Shown piece after piece: positions 1-7,493 of a DNA stretch of 64,000 bases. Origin of the DNA: Veillonella sp. R32 (GTDB lineage Bacteria; Bacillota; Negativicutes; Veillonellales; Veillonellaceae); NCBI RefSeq assembly GCF_010093125.1, contig NZ_NMZQ01000011.1:1-64000 (forward strand), read 5' to 3'. A program made the position numbers and the translations under genes. The stretch's first letter is position 1, and each line of letters starts with the position of its first letter. The notes under the pieces are model-generated. The model was not told the origin of the DNA. It made no database searches and worked only from the letters and a program-made list of their open reading frames with translations.

Positions 1-20
1 CAAAATTTGACAAAGAGCCC

Positions 21-50
21 AAAAAACCGCCCTCCTAAGAGAGCGGTTTC
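21..50 (-). terminator. Terminator of the ribosomal protein operon
   Basis: Seven-bp stem AAACCGC/GCGGTTT (24-30 with 43-49), followed on the minus strand by six T. It lies 42 nt past the rplL stop and would at least partly separate rplL from whatever follows. Confidence 0.8.
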
Positions 51-91
51 TATTAGCTTATTGTCTTAATAATTACGCCACAGGGCTTAAA

Positions 92-463
92 TTATTTAAG
101 TTCAACAGTTGCGCCAGCTTCTTCCAATTTAGCTTTAAGAGCTTCAGCGTCAGCTTTAGGCATACCTTCTTTAACAGGTGCAGGAGCGCCGTCAACAACA
201 GCTTTAGCTTCTTTCAAGCCAAGACCAGTTGCTTCACGAACAACTTTGATTACGTTGATTTTACCAGCGCCAGCGTCTTTCAAGATTACGTCGAAGTCAG
301 ATTTTTCTTCGCCTGCGCCAGCAGCACCGCCAGCAGCAGCAACAGCTACAGGAGCAGCTGCAGTTACGTTAAATTTTTCTTCGATAGCTTTTACAAGATC
401 ATTTAATTCAAGGATAGTTGCTTGTTCTAATTCAGCAACGATGTTTTCAATGTTAAGTGCCAT
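92..463 (-). CDS. rplL: 50S ribosomal protein L7/L12
   Basis: Stalk protein of the large subunit that recruits translation GTPases; it binds L10 as dimers. The 123 residues show the family layout: N-terminal helical dimerisation domain (about 1-32), an Ala/Gly-rich hinge (about 34-51), and the compact C-terminal domain with the conserved [15 protein letters not shown] segment. Length is normal. It follows rplJ by 52 nt, the usual rplJL pair, with a good Shine-Dalgarno (GGAGG) upstream. Expression should follow the L10 leader upstream of rplJ. Nothing unusual. Confidence 0.98.
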   Translation of the reverse strand: MALNIENIVAELEQATILELNDLVKAIEEKFNVTAAAPVAVAAAGGAAGAGEEKSDFDVILKDAGAGKINVIKVVREATGLGLKEAKAVVDGAPAPVKEGMPKADAEALKAKLEEAGATVELK

Positions 464-515
464 GATTTAGTTCCTCCACTAATTATATTTTGTAGTAATA
501 TGTAAAAATTACTGA

Positions 516-1019
516 TTATGCTACAGTTTCGTCTTTTGCTTCCGAAACAGCTTTTACAGCGTAAGCCACGTTGCGGATTGGAGCCTGAAGTACGGAAAGA
601 AGCATGGAAAGCATACCTTCGCGGTTAGGCAATTTAGCAAGCGCTTTAACTTCGTCAGCAGTAAGTAATTTACCTTCTGCAAGACCAACTTTAACGTCGA
701 TTGCTTCCGTTTTAGTGTCTTTAATGAAGTCTTCGATGATACGAGCTGGTGCAACTGCATCAGTTTTGGAAATTGCCAACGCAGTTGGACCTTCCAAATG
801 TTCAGCGAAACCTTCAATACCTAATTCATTAACTGCAATGCGAGTCAATGTATTTTTGATTACTTTGTACTCTACATCTTCAGCCAAGAATTTACGGCGT
901 AAATCAGTTACCTGAGCTACTGTCAAGCCATGGTAACCAACGAGTACGGCCCCCTTTGCTTCAGAAAGATTTTCTTTCATCTGTGCAACGATTGCCTGTT
1001 TCTGTGTAGTGACAGCCAT
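516..1019 (-). CDS. rplJ: 50S ribosomal protein L10
   Basis: Base of the L7/L12 stalk; binds 23S rRNA with its N-terminal domain and L7/L12 dimers with its C-terminal helix. The 167-residue protein starts with the usual TQKQAIVAQMKENLSEAKGAVLVGYHGLTV region and has the conserved KNTLTRIA segment near residue 55. Length is typical. It is preceded by a 180-nt spacer containing an L10-leader-like RNA and a terminator hairpin, so free L10-L7/L12 probably represses its own synthesis. It is immediately followed by rplL. Confidence 0.98.
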   Translation of the reverse strand: MAVTTQKQAIVAQMKENLSEAKGAVLVGYHGLTVAQVTDLRRKFLAEDVEYKVIKNTLTRIAVNELGIEGFAEHLEGPTALAISKTDAVAPARIIEDFIKDTKTEAIDVKVGLAEGKLLTADEVKALAKLPNREGMLSMLLSVLQAPIRNVAYAVKAVSEAKDETVA

Positions 1020-1070
1020 TAGAATACCTCCTTATAGATTTTGGTGATGCTCTATGTACTATCTTAGCGT

Positions 1071-1198
1071 AAAAACGACCTCACCACCAACGCGATGAGG
1101 TCGTAACCGTTCCATAATAGAATTCGGTGTCAGCCTCTGCGGGCGGATTTACATCCATTATACGTACCTGCGGTCTACAGCTAAGAGAACATATATAA
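1071..1198 (-). promoter_or_regulatory. Ribosomal L10 leader with attenuator hairpin
   Basis: Between rplA and rplJ. The minus strand reads AGACCGCAGG, then CCCGCAGAGGCTGACAC, which resembles the Firmicute L10 leader that mimics the 23S rRNA site of L10. It is followed by a terminator, stem CGACCTCA/TGAGGTCG (1076-1083 with 1096-1103) plus five T. L10(L7/L12) binding would favour termination and lower rplJL. The family match is from memory; the hairpin is seen directly. Confidence 0.75.
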
Positions 1199-1909
1199 TT
1201 ATTGTTCCTTCGTAACAGTAGTCAATTTGAATACGTTAAGAGGAACACCAGGTCCCATTGTGGAGCTCAAGGTTACAGATTTAATGTACTGACCTTTTGC
1301 TGCAGCTGGTTTTGCCTTAATAATAGTATCAACGATTGTGCGGTAATTGTCAAGCAATTTTGCATCATCGAAAGAAGCTTTACCGATTGCACAAGCAATA
1401 ATACCTGCTTTATCAGTACGATACTCAATTTTACCAGCTTTAATTTCGTTAACAGCACGAGCTACGTCCATTGTTACGGTACCAACTTTAGGGTTTGGCA
1501 TTAAGCCTTTAGGCCCTAAAATTTTACCTAAACGACCAACTTGGCCCATCATGTCAGGAGTTGCTACAGCAACGTCGAAGTCACTCCAGCCGCCCTGAAT
1601 TTTAGCTACTAACTCTTCGGAGCCAACGAAATCTGCGCCAGCATCCTCAGCTTCTTTAATTTTATCGCCTTTCGCAAATACGAGTACGCGTTTAGTTTTA
1701 CCAGTACCATGAGGTAAAACAACGGCACCACGAACTTGTTGATCAGCGTATTTAGGATCGACATTCAAGTTGAAAGAGATTTCAACAGTTTCGTCGAATT
1801 TAGCAGTCGCAGTTTTCTTAACAAGCTCAACAGCTTCTACTGGTTCGTAGAATTTGCCTGCTTCGATAAGTTTAGCTGCTTCAGCGTATTTCTTACCTAC
1901 TTTTGCCAT
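1199..1909 (-). CDS. rplA: 50S ribosomal protein L1
   Basis: L1 stalk protein, involved in release of E-site tRNA and, in many bacteria, translational repressor of its own operon. 236 residues, normal length. Conserved features include [21 protein letters not shown] at the N-terminus, the PHGTGK segment near residue 66, and the [15 protein letters not shown] segment near 130. It follows rplK by 78 nt. That spacer carries an element closely resembling one upstream of rplK, probably an L1-binding site. Confidence 0.98.
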   Translation of the reverse strand: MAKVGKKYAEAAKLIEAGKFYEPVEAVELVKKTATAKFDETVEISFNLNVDPKYADQQVRGAVVLPHGTGKTKRVLVFAKGDKIKEAEDAGADFVGSEELVAKIQGGWSDFDVAVATPDMMGQVGRLGKILGPKGLMPNPKVGTVTMDVARAVNEIKAGKIEYRTDKAGIIACAIGKASFDDAKLLDNYRTIVDTIIKAKPAAAKGQYIKSVTLSSTMGPGVPLNVFKLTTVTKEQ

Positions 1910-1925
1910 CTTAAAATCCTCCTTA

Positions 1926-1953
1926 TGTGGTTTAACGGGAATTCCCTCCCACC
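1926..1953 (-). promoter_or_regulatory. Putative L1-binding element upstream of rplA
   Basis: Minus strand reads TGGGAGG, a short spacer, CCGTTA, two bases, then CCACA, just before the rplA ribosome binding site. The same string order occurs upstream of rplK (2441-2472). The GGTG/CCAC closing stem and purine-rich internal loop resemble rRNA-mimic L1 operators. L1 as ligand is inference. Confidence 0.5.
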
Positions 1954-1987
1954 GATATGTGCTCTATCAGCACATGTCGTACGCTAA

Positions 1988-2413
1988 TTAATCAACGATT
2001 ACAATGCCCATGCTGCGTGCAGTACCTTCTACCATACGCATACCTTGTTCTACAGTATTTGCATTCAAGTCAGGCATTTTAAGTTCTGCGATTTCACGAA
2101 CTTTATCGCGACTAACCTTTGCTACTTTGTCACGGTTAGGTACCCCAGATCCTTTAGGGATGCCAGCTGCTTTTAATAAAAGAACAGCTGCTGGTGGAGT
2201 CTTCGTAACAAACGTGAAGCTTCTATCTTCAAATACAGTAATAACAACTGGAATTGTTAAGCCAGCTTGTTGTGCTGTGCGTTCGTTAAATTCTTTAACG
2301 AATGCCATAATGTTAACACCTGCCTGACCAAGAGCTGGACCGATAGGTGGCGCTGGACTTGCCTTTCCTGCTTCACACTGAAGTTTTACAATTTTTGTAA
2401 CTTTTTTAGCCAT
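1988..2413 (-). CDS. rplK: 50S ribosomal protein L11
   Basis: Large-subunit GTPase-centre protein that binds the 1067 region of 23S rRNA. 141 residues, standard length. It contains the family signature [19 protein letters not shown] near the N-terminus and the C-terminal RNA-binding domain ending in RSMGIVIVD. It lies between nusG and rplA in the usual order. The 104-nt spacer from nusG contains an L1-site-like element and a strong GGAGGTG ribosome binding site. Confidence 0.98.
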   Translation of the reverse strand: MAKKVTKIVKLQCEAGKASPAPPIGPALGQAGVNIMAFVKEFNERTAQQAGLTIPVVITVFEDRSFTFVTKTPPAAVLLLKAAGIPKGSGVPNRDKVAKVSRDKVREIAELKMPDLNANTVEQGMRMVEGTARSMGIVIVD

Positions 2414-2440
2414 GGTGATTACACCTCCTTGCGCTCAAAA

Positions 2441-2472
2441 TGTGGTGGTAACGGAATGACTTCCTCCCACTG
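2441..2472 (-). promoter_or_regulatory. Putative L1-binding element upstream of rplK
   Basis: Minus strand reads GTGGGAGG, a spacer, CCGTTA, then CCACCACA in the nusG-rplK gap. The classical site for L1 autoregulation is the leader before rplK. It matches the element before rplA (1926-1953) in motif order and position relative to the start codon. Confidence 0.5.
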
Positions 2473-2517
2473 GCGACCACCAAGCCGCCTAAAAAGTTTA
2501 GAGTTATATTGTATATA

Positions 2518-3054
2518 TTAAAGATCTTTCTCGATTTGAGAAAAATCTACCTCTACCGATGTATCACGATTAAACACTTCCACATCAAGCTTCAATGTTT
2601 GTTTTTCGTGATTGATTTCAGTAATTGTACCTAATCTATCTTCAAAGGCACCAGAAGTAATGCGCACTGTTTCGCCTACTACGACATCGATTGTATGCTT
2701 TGGCGCTTGATCCAGCCCCTGTGATTTGAGGATATATTCAACCTCGGAATCAGATAAGGGTACCGGTTTTGTAGCAGACCCAACAAAGCCTGTTACACCC
2801 GGTGTGTTACGCACTACATACCAGGAACGATCATTAACTTCCATTTCTACTAATACGTAGCCAGGGAAGATTTTGCGCTTAACAACTTTTTTTACGCCAT
2901 CCTTCTCATCCACTTCATCCTCTACGGGTACAAGAATGCGACCAATCGTATCCTCTAACCCCATGGATTGAACCTTCAGTTCCAGATTAGTTTTTACTTT
3001 ATTTTCGTAGCCTGAGTAAGTATGAATAACATACCATTTCTTTTCTGCTTCCAC
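2518..3054 (-). CDS. nusG: Transcription termination/antitermination factor NusG
   Basis: Binds RNA polymerase through its NGN domain and links it to Rho or ribosomal S10 through its KOW domain. 178 residues. The start is EKKWYVIHTYSGYE; FPGYVLVEME near residue 64 is the conserved NGN core, and GETVRITSGAFEDRLG near 126 is the KOW motif. Length fits the family. It follows secE by 11 nt in the conserved secE-nusG-rplK order and is probably cotranscribed. Confidence 0.97.
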   Translation of the reverse strand: MEAEKKWYVIHTYSGYENKVKTNLELKVQSMGLEDTIGRILVPVEDEVDEKDGVKKVVKRKIFPGYVLVEMEVNDRSWYVVRNTPGVTGFVGSATKPVPLSDSEVEYILKSQGLDQAPKHTIDVVVGETVRITSGAFEDRLGTITEINHEKQTLKLDVEVFNRDTSVEVDFSQIEKDL

Positions 3055-3065
3055 GGAAAGGCCTC

Positions 3066-3293
3066 CTATCCGACAACACGCATCAATAACTGGAATAATT
3101 CGCCAAAGATAGCATCAACGATGCCAATTAAGGCAGCGACGAATACTACAGTGAGAAATACTACAATCGTGTAATTGATGAGCTCTTTTTTTGTCGGCCA
3201 GACTACTTTTTTGAGTTCCGCTTTCATTTCACGCGCCATACGGCCTACGCCGCCACGACGCTGCGGTGCTGTAGAATTGGATCCTGCCATCAT
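3066..3293 (-). CDS. secE: Preprotein translocase subunit SecE
   Basis: Small essential subunit of the SecYEG channel. The 75-residue protein is the short, single-span type common in Firmicutes: a basic N-terminus, the amphipathic VAREMKAELKKVVWPTKKE-like helix (about 19-36), and one membrane segment (about 42-68). It follows rpmG by 40 nt and precedes nusG by 11 nt, the standard arrangement. The polar N-terminal tail (GSNSTAPQRRGG) is variable in the family. Confidence 0.95.
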   Translation of the reverse strand: MMAGSNSTAPQRRGGVGRMAREMKAELKKVVWPTKKELINYTIVVFLTVVFVAALIGIVDAIFGELFQLLMRVVG

Positions 3294-3333
3294 TTCACAT
3301 CCTTAAATCATCGGGTAATTTGGATGAAACGAA

Positions 3334-3483
3334 TTATTTCGTTTCGCGATGTAACGTATGTTTACCGCAGAATTTGCAGTATTTCATCATTTCAATACGA
3401 TCAGGATTATTTTTCTTATTCTTGTTCGTCTGATAGTTACGTTGTTTGCAATCAGTACATGCCATAGTCACTGCATTACGCAT
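3334..3483 (-). CDS. rpmG: 50S ribosomal protein L33
   Basis: Small large-subunit protein of 49 residues. It is of the zinc-ribbon type: Cys9-x2-Cys12 (CTDC) and Cys36-x2-Cys39 (CKFC), followed by [10 protein letters not shown]. The ATG at 3483 is chosen because GAGGTG lies seven nt upstream; an internal ATG six codons later has no such site. It is the first gene of the rpmG-secE-nusG unit behind a clear promoter. Confidence 0.93.
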   Translation of the reverse strand: MRNAVTMACTDCKQRNYQTNKNKKNNPDRIEMMKYCKFCGKHTLHRETK

Positions 3484-3538
3484 CCGGATACACCTCACTT
3501 CAAAATAAACTTGCCGTTAAAACATCATATGCTAATAT

Positions 3539-3567
3539 AGCCTATCACAGTAGGCCAAGCCTGTCAA
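3539..3567 (-). promoter_or_regulatory. Promoter of rpmG-secE-nusG
   Basis: Perfect -35 TTGACA (3562-3567), 17-nt spacer, -10-like TAGGCT (3539-3544), 55 nt upstream of the rpmG start. A weak hairpin followed by a T-run just upstream (about 3584-3605) may insulate it. Confidence 0.65.
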
Positions 3568-3777
3568 GTTTTAGGCAACTTAAAAAAGCCAGGCGACTAC
3601 CTGACGATTTATTATACCAAACTATAGTCACTCTGTCTATACCTAAAACAAATAAAATAATACAAATTAGATAGCAACAAAATATCGCATCAAAAGCAAT
3701 GCAAGGTCACCTTAAAAGCAACTAAATCCCACGTTAGCAGCAACGAACTTTCACGTTAGCAACAGGAAAACATCAGC
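3568..3777. other. Non-coding spacer
   Basis: With the flanking sites it forms a 364-nt gap without a gene. It holds a short stem (CAGG/CCTG) with a T-run on the minus strand near 3584-3605 and two loose copies of CACGTTAGCA (about 3732 and 3753). No credible ORF or further structure seen. Confidence 0.5.
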
Positions 3778-3830
3778 TAAAAAAGCAAAGGAACTGTAGC
3801 ATGCTGTTATTCTTTCCATGCTACAGCTCC
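3778..3830 (-). terminator. Terminator of the cca-to-BrxF-like operon
   Basis: Fourteen-bp stem (3790-3803 with 3817-3830, one G-U pair) followed on the minus strand by a T-rich tract. It is 18 nt past the stop of the BrxF-like gene. Confidence 0.85.
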
Positions 3831-3847
3831 TGCGTTTCACCACGCTA

Positions 3848-4312
3848 TTAGTCAATAGTAACGATTCGTTCTGGTTTTTCTACTTTAAACGAAAAGTATG
3901 TAGGATTATTATTATGTTCTAAAAATAAAGTTTCACCATCAAACTTGCCGCGCCATCCTACAACAATAGGATACATACGACTAATTGTTTTTAATAATTC
4001 AATAGGCTTTAAGTTTAAAATGGGAGCAAATAAAACATTTACCCCATCCAATAAAATTACATCAGACCCACAGGCCTTTAATGCTTTACACATAACATCC
4101 TTCGCTAAATCAGGGCGTAAATCACGGGCCACTTCCAAAAATTCTTCTTCAATAAGATCTTTTGCTTCAATGTACTTCCAGCCGTCTTGTTCAGCCAACT
4201 CACGAATCAACTTACTCTTGCCGGATCCTGGACCACCCACTACAAACAGAATGCGTTCTTCATCATTCTGTAGTGTTTCCCATCGTTCTTTAATGTCCTG
4301 TGTTGTTACCAT
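3848..4312 (-). CDS. BrxF-like small P-loop ATPase (orphan)
   Basis: 154-residue P-loop protein. Walker A is GPGSGKSK (27-34); a Walker-B-like strand is VILLD (85-89). The pattern ATPase core, then DVILLDGVNVLFAPILNLKP, then VVGWRGKFDGETLFLEH-N-PTYF resembles BrxF, the small ATPase of type 3 BREX phage-defence systems, where the equivalent region is an LLD-hydrophobic-LF segment followed by a short glycine-rich strand. That resemblance is recalled, not searched. No BrxC, PglX, PglZ or helicase is nearby: it is the last gene of an operon with cca, a PBP, folD and hypAB, 24 nt after a secreted protein, and precedes a strong terminator. The function outside BREX is unknown; a generic nucleotide-binding role is the safe reading. 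Confidence 0.6.
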   Translation of the reverse strand: MVTTQDIKERWETLQNDEERILFVVGGPGSGKSKLIRELAEQDGWKYIEAKDLIEEEFLEVARDLRPDLAKDVMCKALKACGSDVILLDGVNVLFAPILNLKPIELLKTISRMYPIVVGWRGKFDGETLFLEHNNNPTYFSFKVEKPERIVTID

Positions 4313-4336
4313 GTGTCATCCTCCTTTACCGAAAGC

Positions 4337-5626
4337 CTACTTACTTAAATCTTTGTTAGGTCTGTCTGACAGCATTACACTTTTTATGAAATTGTCTGTT
4401 TCACCTACCGTAAACAATAGATAACTATATGCTGAATCTGGATTCTTGTAGGTGTATACCATCAAAGGTTCACCATTAGCCCCTGTGTCAGTTTCAATCG
4501 TACTTGGCATGCCATAGAGATATAACAATAAGTATTTACTATCTCCAATCGATATGCCCCGTCGCGTAAGGGCTGTGCTCTTAGTAATCATGGCCCGCGC
4601 TACCGTTTGATGCTTGTCAAAGCCAATCAACATGTCATCATAAGCGATAAATTCATCACCATATAAGAAGCCCCGCTGTTGCCACTGTTCATTTTGATCC
4701 GCTACAAAAGGTGTATTCACACGGTACCCCATGAGCGAAAAATCATCATCTGTCAAATGATTGGCTTGATAATACTGTGGCGTAACAGCTGGTAAACGAA
4801 GTTGGCCCCACACTTGCCCATCAATCATGTCGATGGCATTTACCTTATTATCCTTTAAGGTAAACACTAAGTAGTGTGTAATGGGTTGATTCTTATCAGG
4901 ATTCAACACTGCGGTATCTACCTTGTTATCTTTCGCCACCGTAACTGAAAACTCCTGCTTGTTTTTTACAAATATTTTACGTGAATCAAAAGAATATATT
5001 AAGGACACGGTTCCCTTTTTTAAGTCACGCCACATCGCCTGTGGTGCCCCATAAGCAAATAGTACAGTACCACGGCTTTTACCTACGGAAACGCCACGCT
5101 CCGTTTCAATATCAGAAGCTGTGATGTGAATATTTGTAACCGACTTAGGCATATACGAATAGGTCAGCCCTTCTTTGCGAAGAATCTTTGTCCCTTCAGT
5201 AGCTGAATAAGCGGGTCCCGTGTAAATCGTATAACTCCCGGACTCCCCAGTATAGGTCGTAAAATCGCCAGTCACTTGACCCATTTTATTTCCCCCAAGC
5301 GCAGGGCGCAAGGATTCATTTGTCAAAGCTGGTTCTGGCATGCCCAAGGTAAAATCGCGAAGGTGAAAATCTTTCCTATTCAAAGGTTCTAACGTATCGG
5401 CTGTATAACTTTTACCAATGGCAGTTAAATCCACCCCTGCATTGGCACTTTTTTGCTCTTCTAAGCTTTCCGCTAAACGAACAGCCATCTTATTAATAGC
5501 GGCACGCTCAGGAGCCCAAGTATCACTGGCATCCATCACTAAATCCGCATCACCCCCTAGTACTGGTGATGTTAACAATAAGGCACCGAGGACTAAACCT
5601 AGTTGTTTTCGTTGTAATCCCTTCAT
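4337..5626 (-). CDS. Secreted protein with duplicated domain, function unknown
   Basis: 429 residues with a Sec signal peptide (about 1-24: KGLQRKQLGLVLGALLLTSPVLG). No lipobox cysteine, so probably periplasmic. Two segments repeat the same pattern: ERGVSVGKSRGTVLFAYGAPQAMW (about 177-200) and RRGISIGDSKYLLLYLYGMPSTIE (about 356-379), each preceded by a T-A/K-S/T stretch and followed by a Tyr-rich strand. The G-x-S-x-G...L..YG.P pattern recalls small BamE/BLIP-like folds that sense thresholds in periplasmic proteins, but this is weak. It starts two nt after hypB stops, so the two are translationally coupled. I do not recognise the family. Confidence 0.7.
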   Translation of the reverse strand: MKGLQRKQLGLVLGALLLTSPVLGGDADLVMDASDTWAPERAAINKMAVRLAESLEEQKSANAGVDLTAIGKSYTADTLEPLNRKDFHLRDFTLGMPEPALTNESLRPALGGNKMGQVTGDFTTYTGESGSYTIYTGPAYSATEGTKILRKEGLTYSYMPKSVTNIHITASDIETERGVSVGKSRGTVLFAYGAPQAMWRDLKKGTVSLIYSFDSRKIFVKNKQEFSVTVAKDNKVDTAVLNPDKNQPITHYLVFTLKDNKVNAIDMIDGQVWGQLRLPAVTPQYYQANHLTDDDFSLMGYRVNTPFVADQNEQWQQRGFLYGDEFIAYDDMLIGFDKHQTVARAMITKSTALTRRGISIGDSKYLLLYLYGMPSTIETDTGANGEPLMVYTYKNPDSAYSYLLFTVGETDNFIKSVMLSDRPNKDLSK

Positions 5627-5628
5627 GA

Positions 5629-6288
5629 TTAACCCTTTCGCGCTGCATCAATTTGCTGACGCAACCAATTTGTCCAATCGTCTAGGCCCGTTTTAGCCGT
5701 ACAGCTTACTTCAAATACATCGGCCGTAGGATTTAAATTATGAATATCAGTCAGCGCCTTTTCTTTGTCAAAAGAAATATACGGCAATAAATCCACTTTA
5801 TTTAACAATACCGCTTTTGACTCTTTAAAAATAAGAGGGTATTTTAATGGCTTGTCTTCCCCTTCCGTAACGGATAAGACGGTCACTTTCATAGCTTCGC
5901 CAATAGCAAATTCAGCAGGACATACCAAATTACCTACATTTTCGATAATAATCATATCTAAAGCATCTAAATCTAAATCACTAAGAGCATCTTCAATCAT
6001 CTTAGCATCTAAGTGACAACCCCCTACCGTATTAATTTGTAGTACAGGGATACCTAATTTATGAATTCGTTCCGCATCTTTAGCCGTATATAAATCACCT
6101 TCAATAACAGCTAACGAATACTCTTTCGATAACTCTTTTAACGTAGCTTCCAACAAAGATGTCTTACCAGCCCCAGGGGAGCCTAGTAAATTAAACACAA
6201 AAATATTTTTTTCTTTAAATATGCGCTGCAAATCAGCCGCAATGGCATCATTTTTAGCAAGCACATCGGTCATTACTGTTACTTCCAT
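5629..6288 (-). CDS. hypB: Hydrogenase/urease nickel incorporation GTPase HypB
   Basis: GTPase that, with HypA, delivers nickel to [NiFe] hydrogenase precursors. 219 residues. Walker A is GSPGAGKTS (36-44); the metal-site pair Cys91-His92 (GGCHLD) and Cys123 (NLVCPAEF) match the G-domain nickel/zinc site at the HypB dimer interface. It lacks the N-terminal Cys-motif and His-rich storage tail found in E. coli and Bradyrhizobium HypB, as in many anaerobes. It sits directly after hypA. No hypCDEF or hydrogenase subunits lie in the window. Confidence 0.95.
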   Translation of the reverse strand: MEVTVMTDVLAKNDAIAADLQRIFKEKNIFVFNLLGSPGAGKTSLLEATLKELSKEYSLAVIEGDLYTAKDAERIHKLGIPVLQINTVGGCHLDAKMIEDALSDLDLDALDMIIIENVGNLVCPAEFAIGEAMKVTVLSVTEGEDKPLKYPLIFKESKAVLLNKVDLLPYISFDKEKALTDIHNLNPTADVFEVSCTAKTGLDDWTNWLRQQIDAARKG

Positions 6289-6313
6289 AATTTTCCTTCT
6301 TCAATCCATATCG

Positions 6314-6655
6314 TTAATCCATATCAATGGATGCCACTTGCAATTCACGTCCTGTTATTGTTTGAATCGCTATGCTTTTACAACGAGGACATTTAAAAAC
6401 GTAATCGGCTACACTAAATTCATAGTCACAGTCAAGACATCGCCCTCGTAGTGGCACCATTTCAATTTGTAGCGTAGCATTAGCCGCTGCCGTATCTTTA
6501 GTGACGGCTGCAAAGCAAAATTGTAAGGCGTCTGGTTCAACGCCAGACATTACCCCTAACCGCAGTTGAATAGCATGAATAACCCGGCCTTTATTAGCGG
6601 CTAAGGTCTGAAGGGCAATATCTACAATTCCCTCAGCAATCGACATTTCGTGCAT
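6314..6655 (-). CDS. hypA: Hydrogenase nickel incorporation protein HypA
   Basis: Nickel metallochaperone partner of HypB. The start is placed at ATG 6655, giving 113 residues beginning MHEMSIAEGI: His2 is the conserved nickel ligand, and TGAGG lies six nt upstream. An ATG four codons further upstream has no such site and would bury His2. The zinc domain has Cys73, Cys76, Cys89 and Cys92 (CLDC...CPRC). The start overlaps the end of folD by 23 nt, so translation is coupled. Confidence 0.94.
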   Translation of the reverse strand: MHEMSIAEGIVDIALQTLAANKGRVIHAIQLRLGVMSGVEPDALQFCFAAVTKDTAAANATLQIEMVPLRGRCLDCDYEFSVADYVFKCPRCKSIAIQTITGRELQVASIDMD

Positions 6656-7481
6656 GATACGCCTCATAAATATTTTCTAATAACATAGTGGTGGTCACCG
6701 AACCTACGCCACCTGGCACCGGTGTAATCGCGCTAACCACGGGCAAAGCAGATTCATAATCTACATCGCCCACTGTTTTACCATCTAAATCATTAATCCC
6801 CACATCGATAACAACAGCCCCTGGTTTCAACATATCACCAGTAATAACATGAGCTCGTCCTACCGCGGCAATAACAATGTCGGCACGCTGTAAATGGGCC
6901 TTTAAATCAGCCGTTTTAGAATGGCAAAGAGTAACGGTAGCATGCTGTTCTAATAGCAACAACGCCACGGGTTTGCCCACAACCTGACTACGGCCAACCA
7001 CAACCACTTCTTTACCTGCTAAAGGAATATGATAATGTTCTAAAATAGCCATACAAGCTCGTGGTGTGCAAGGCCAAAAGCCACCTTTACCAGAACTAGC
7101 TAAACCAATATTTTTAGAGGTTAAACCATCAATATCTTTTTCAGGGGACAACCGCTCAATTAACGCTTCCCGATCAATTTGTGGTGGCAATGGCATAAGT
7201 GGCAATACGCCATATACTGTGTCCGACTCATTCCAACGGTCAATCACAGCAACAACTTCATCAAAGGTAGCCGTTGCTGGCAAATGCACTAAATCAACGG
7301 CAAAACCAGCATTTTTCGCTGTTTTTTCCATAAAATGAGCATACATCTGCGCTGCTTTATCGTCACCTACTAATAAGATGCCTAAGGTCAATACAATCCC
7401 CTTAGCTTCTAACGCTACGAGTCGCTCATTTAATACCGCCTTATGAGCATCTGCTACCGCCTTACCGCGTAATTCCATCAT
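6633..7481 (-). CDS. folD: FolD-family protein lacking cyclohydrolase catalytic residues
   Basis: FolD is normally bifunctional, oxidising methylene-THF to methenyl-THF and hydrolysing it to 10-formyl-THF. This 282-residue protein has the full fold: the NAD(P) site VVGRSQVVGKPVA (about 155-167), KDIDG (Asp118, equal to E. coli Asp121) and PVPGGVGSVTTTML near the C-terminus. However, the S-x-x-Y-x3-K motif reads AAQMYAHFMEK: Tyr47 is kept but the lysine position (E. coli Lys54) is Met51. The Q-L-P-L-P motif reads LPLMPLP, with Leu95 where Gln98 is expected. In characterised FolD/MTHFD1 these two residues are needed for cyclohydrolase activity. It is likely a dehydrogenase-only or repurposed paralogue. 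It overlaps hypA. Confidence 0.88.
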   Translation of the reverse strand: MMELRGKAVADAHKAVLNERLVALEAKGIVLTLGILLVGDDKAAQMYAHFMEKTAKNAGFAVDLVHLPATATFDEVVAVIDRWNESDTVYGVLPLMPLPPQIDREALIERLSPEKDIDGLTSKNIGLASSGKGGFWPCTPRACMAILEHYHIPLAGKEVVVVGRSQVVGKPVALLLLEQHATVTLCHSKTADLKAHLQRADIVIAAVGRAHVITGDMLKPGAVVIDVGINDLDGKTVGDVDYESALPVVSAITPVPGGVGSVTTTMLLENIYEAYHARNVDC

Positions 7482-7493
7482 GCCATATCCTCC

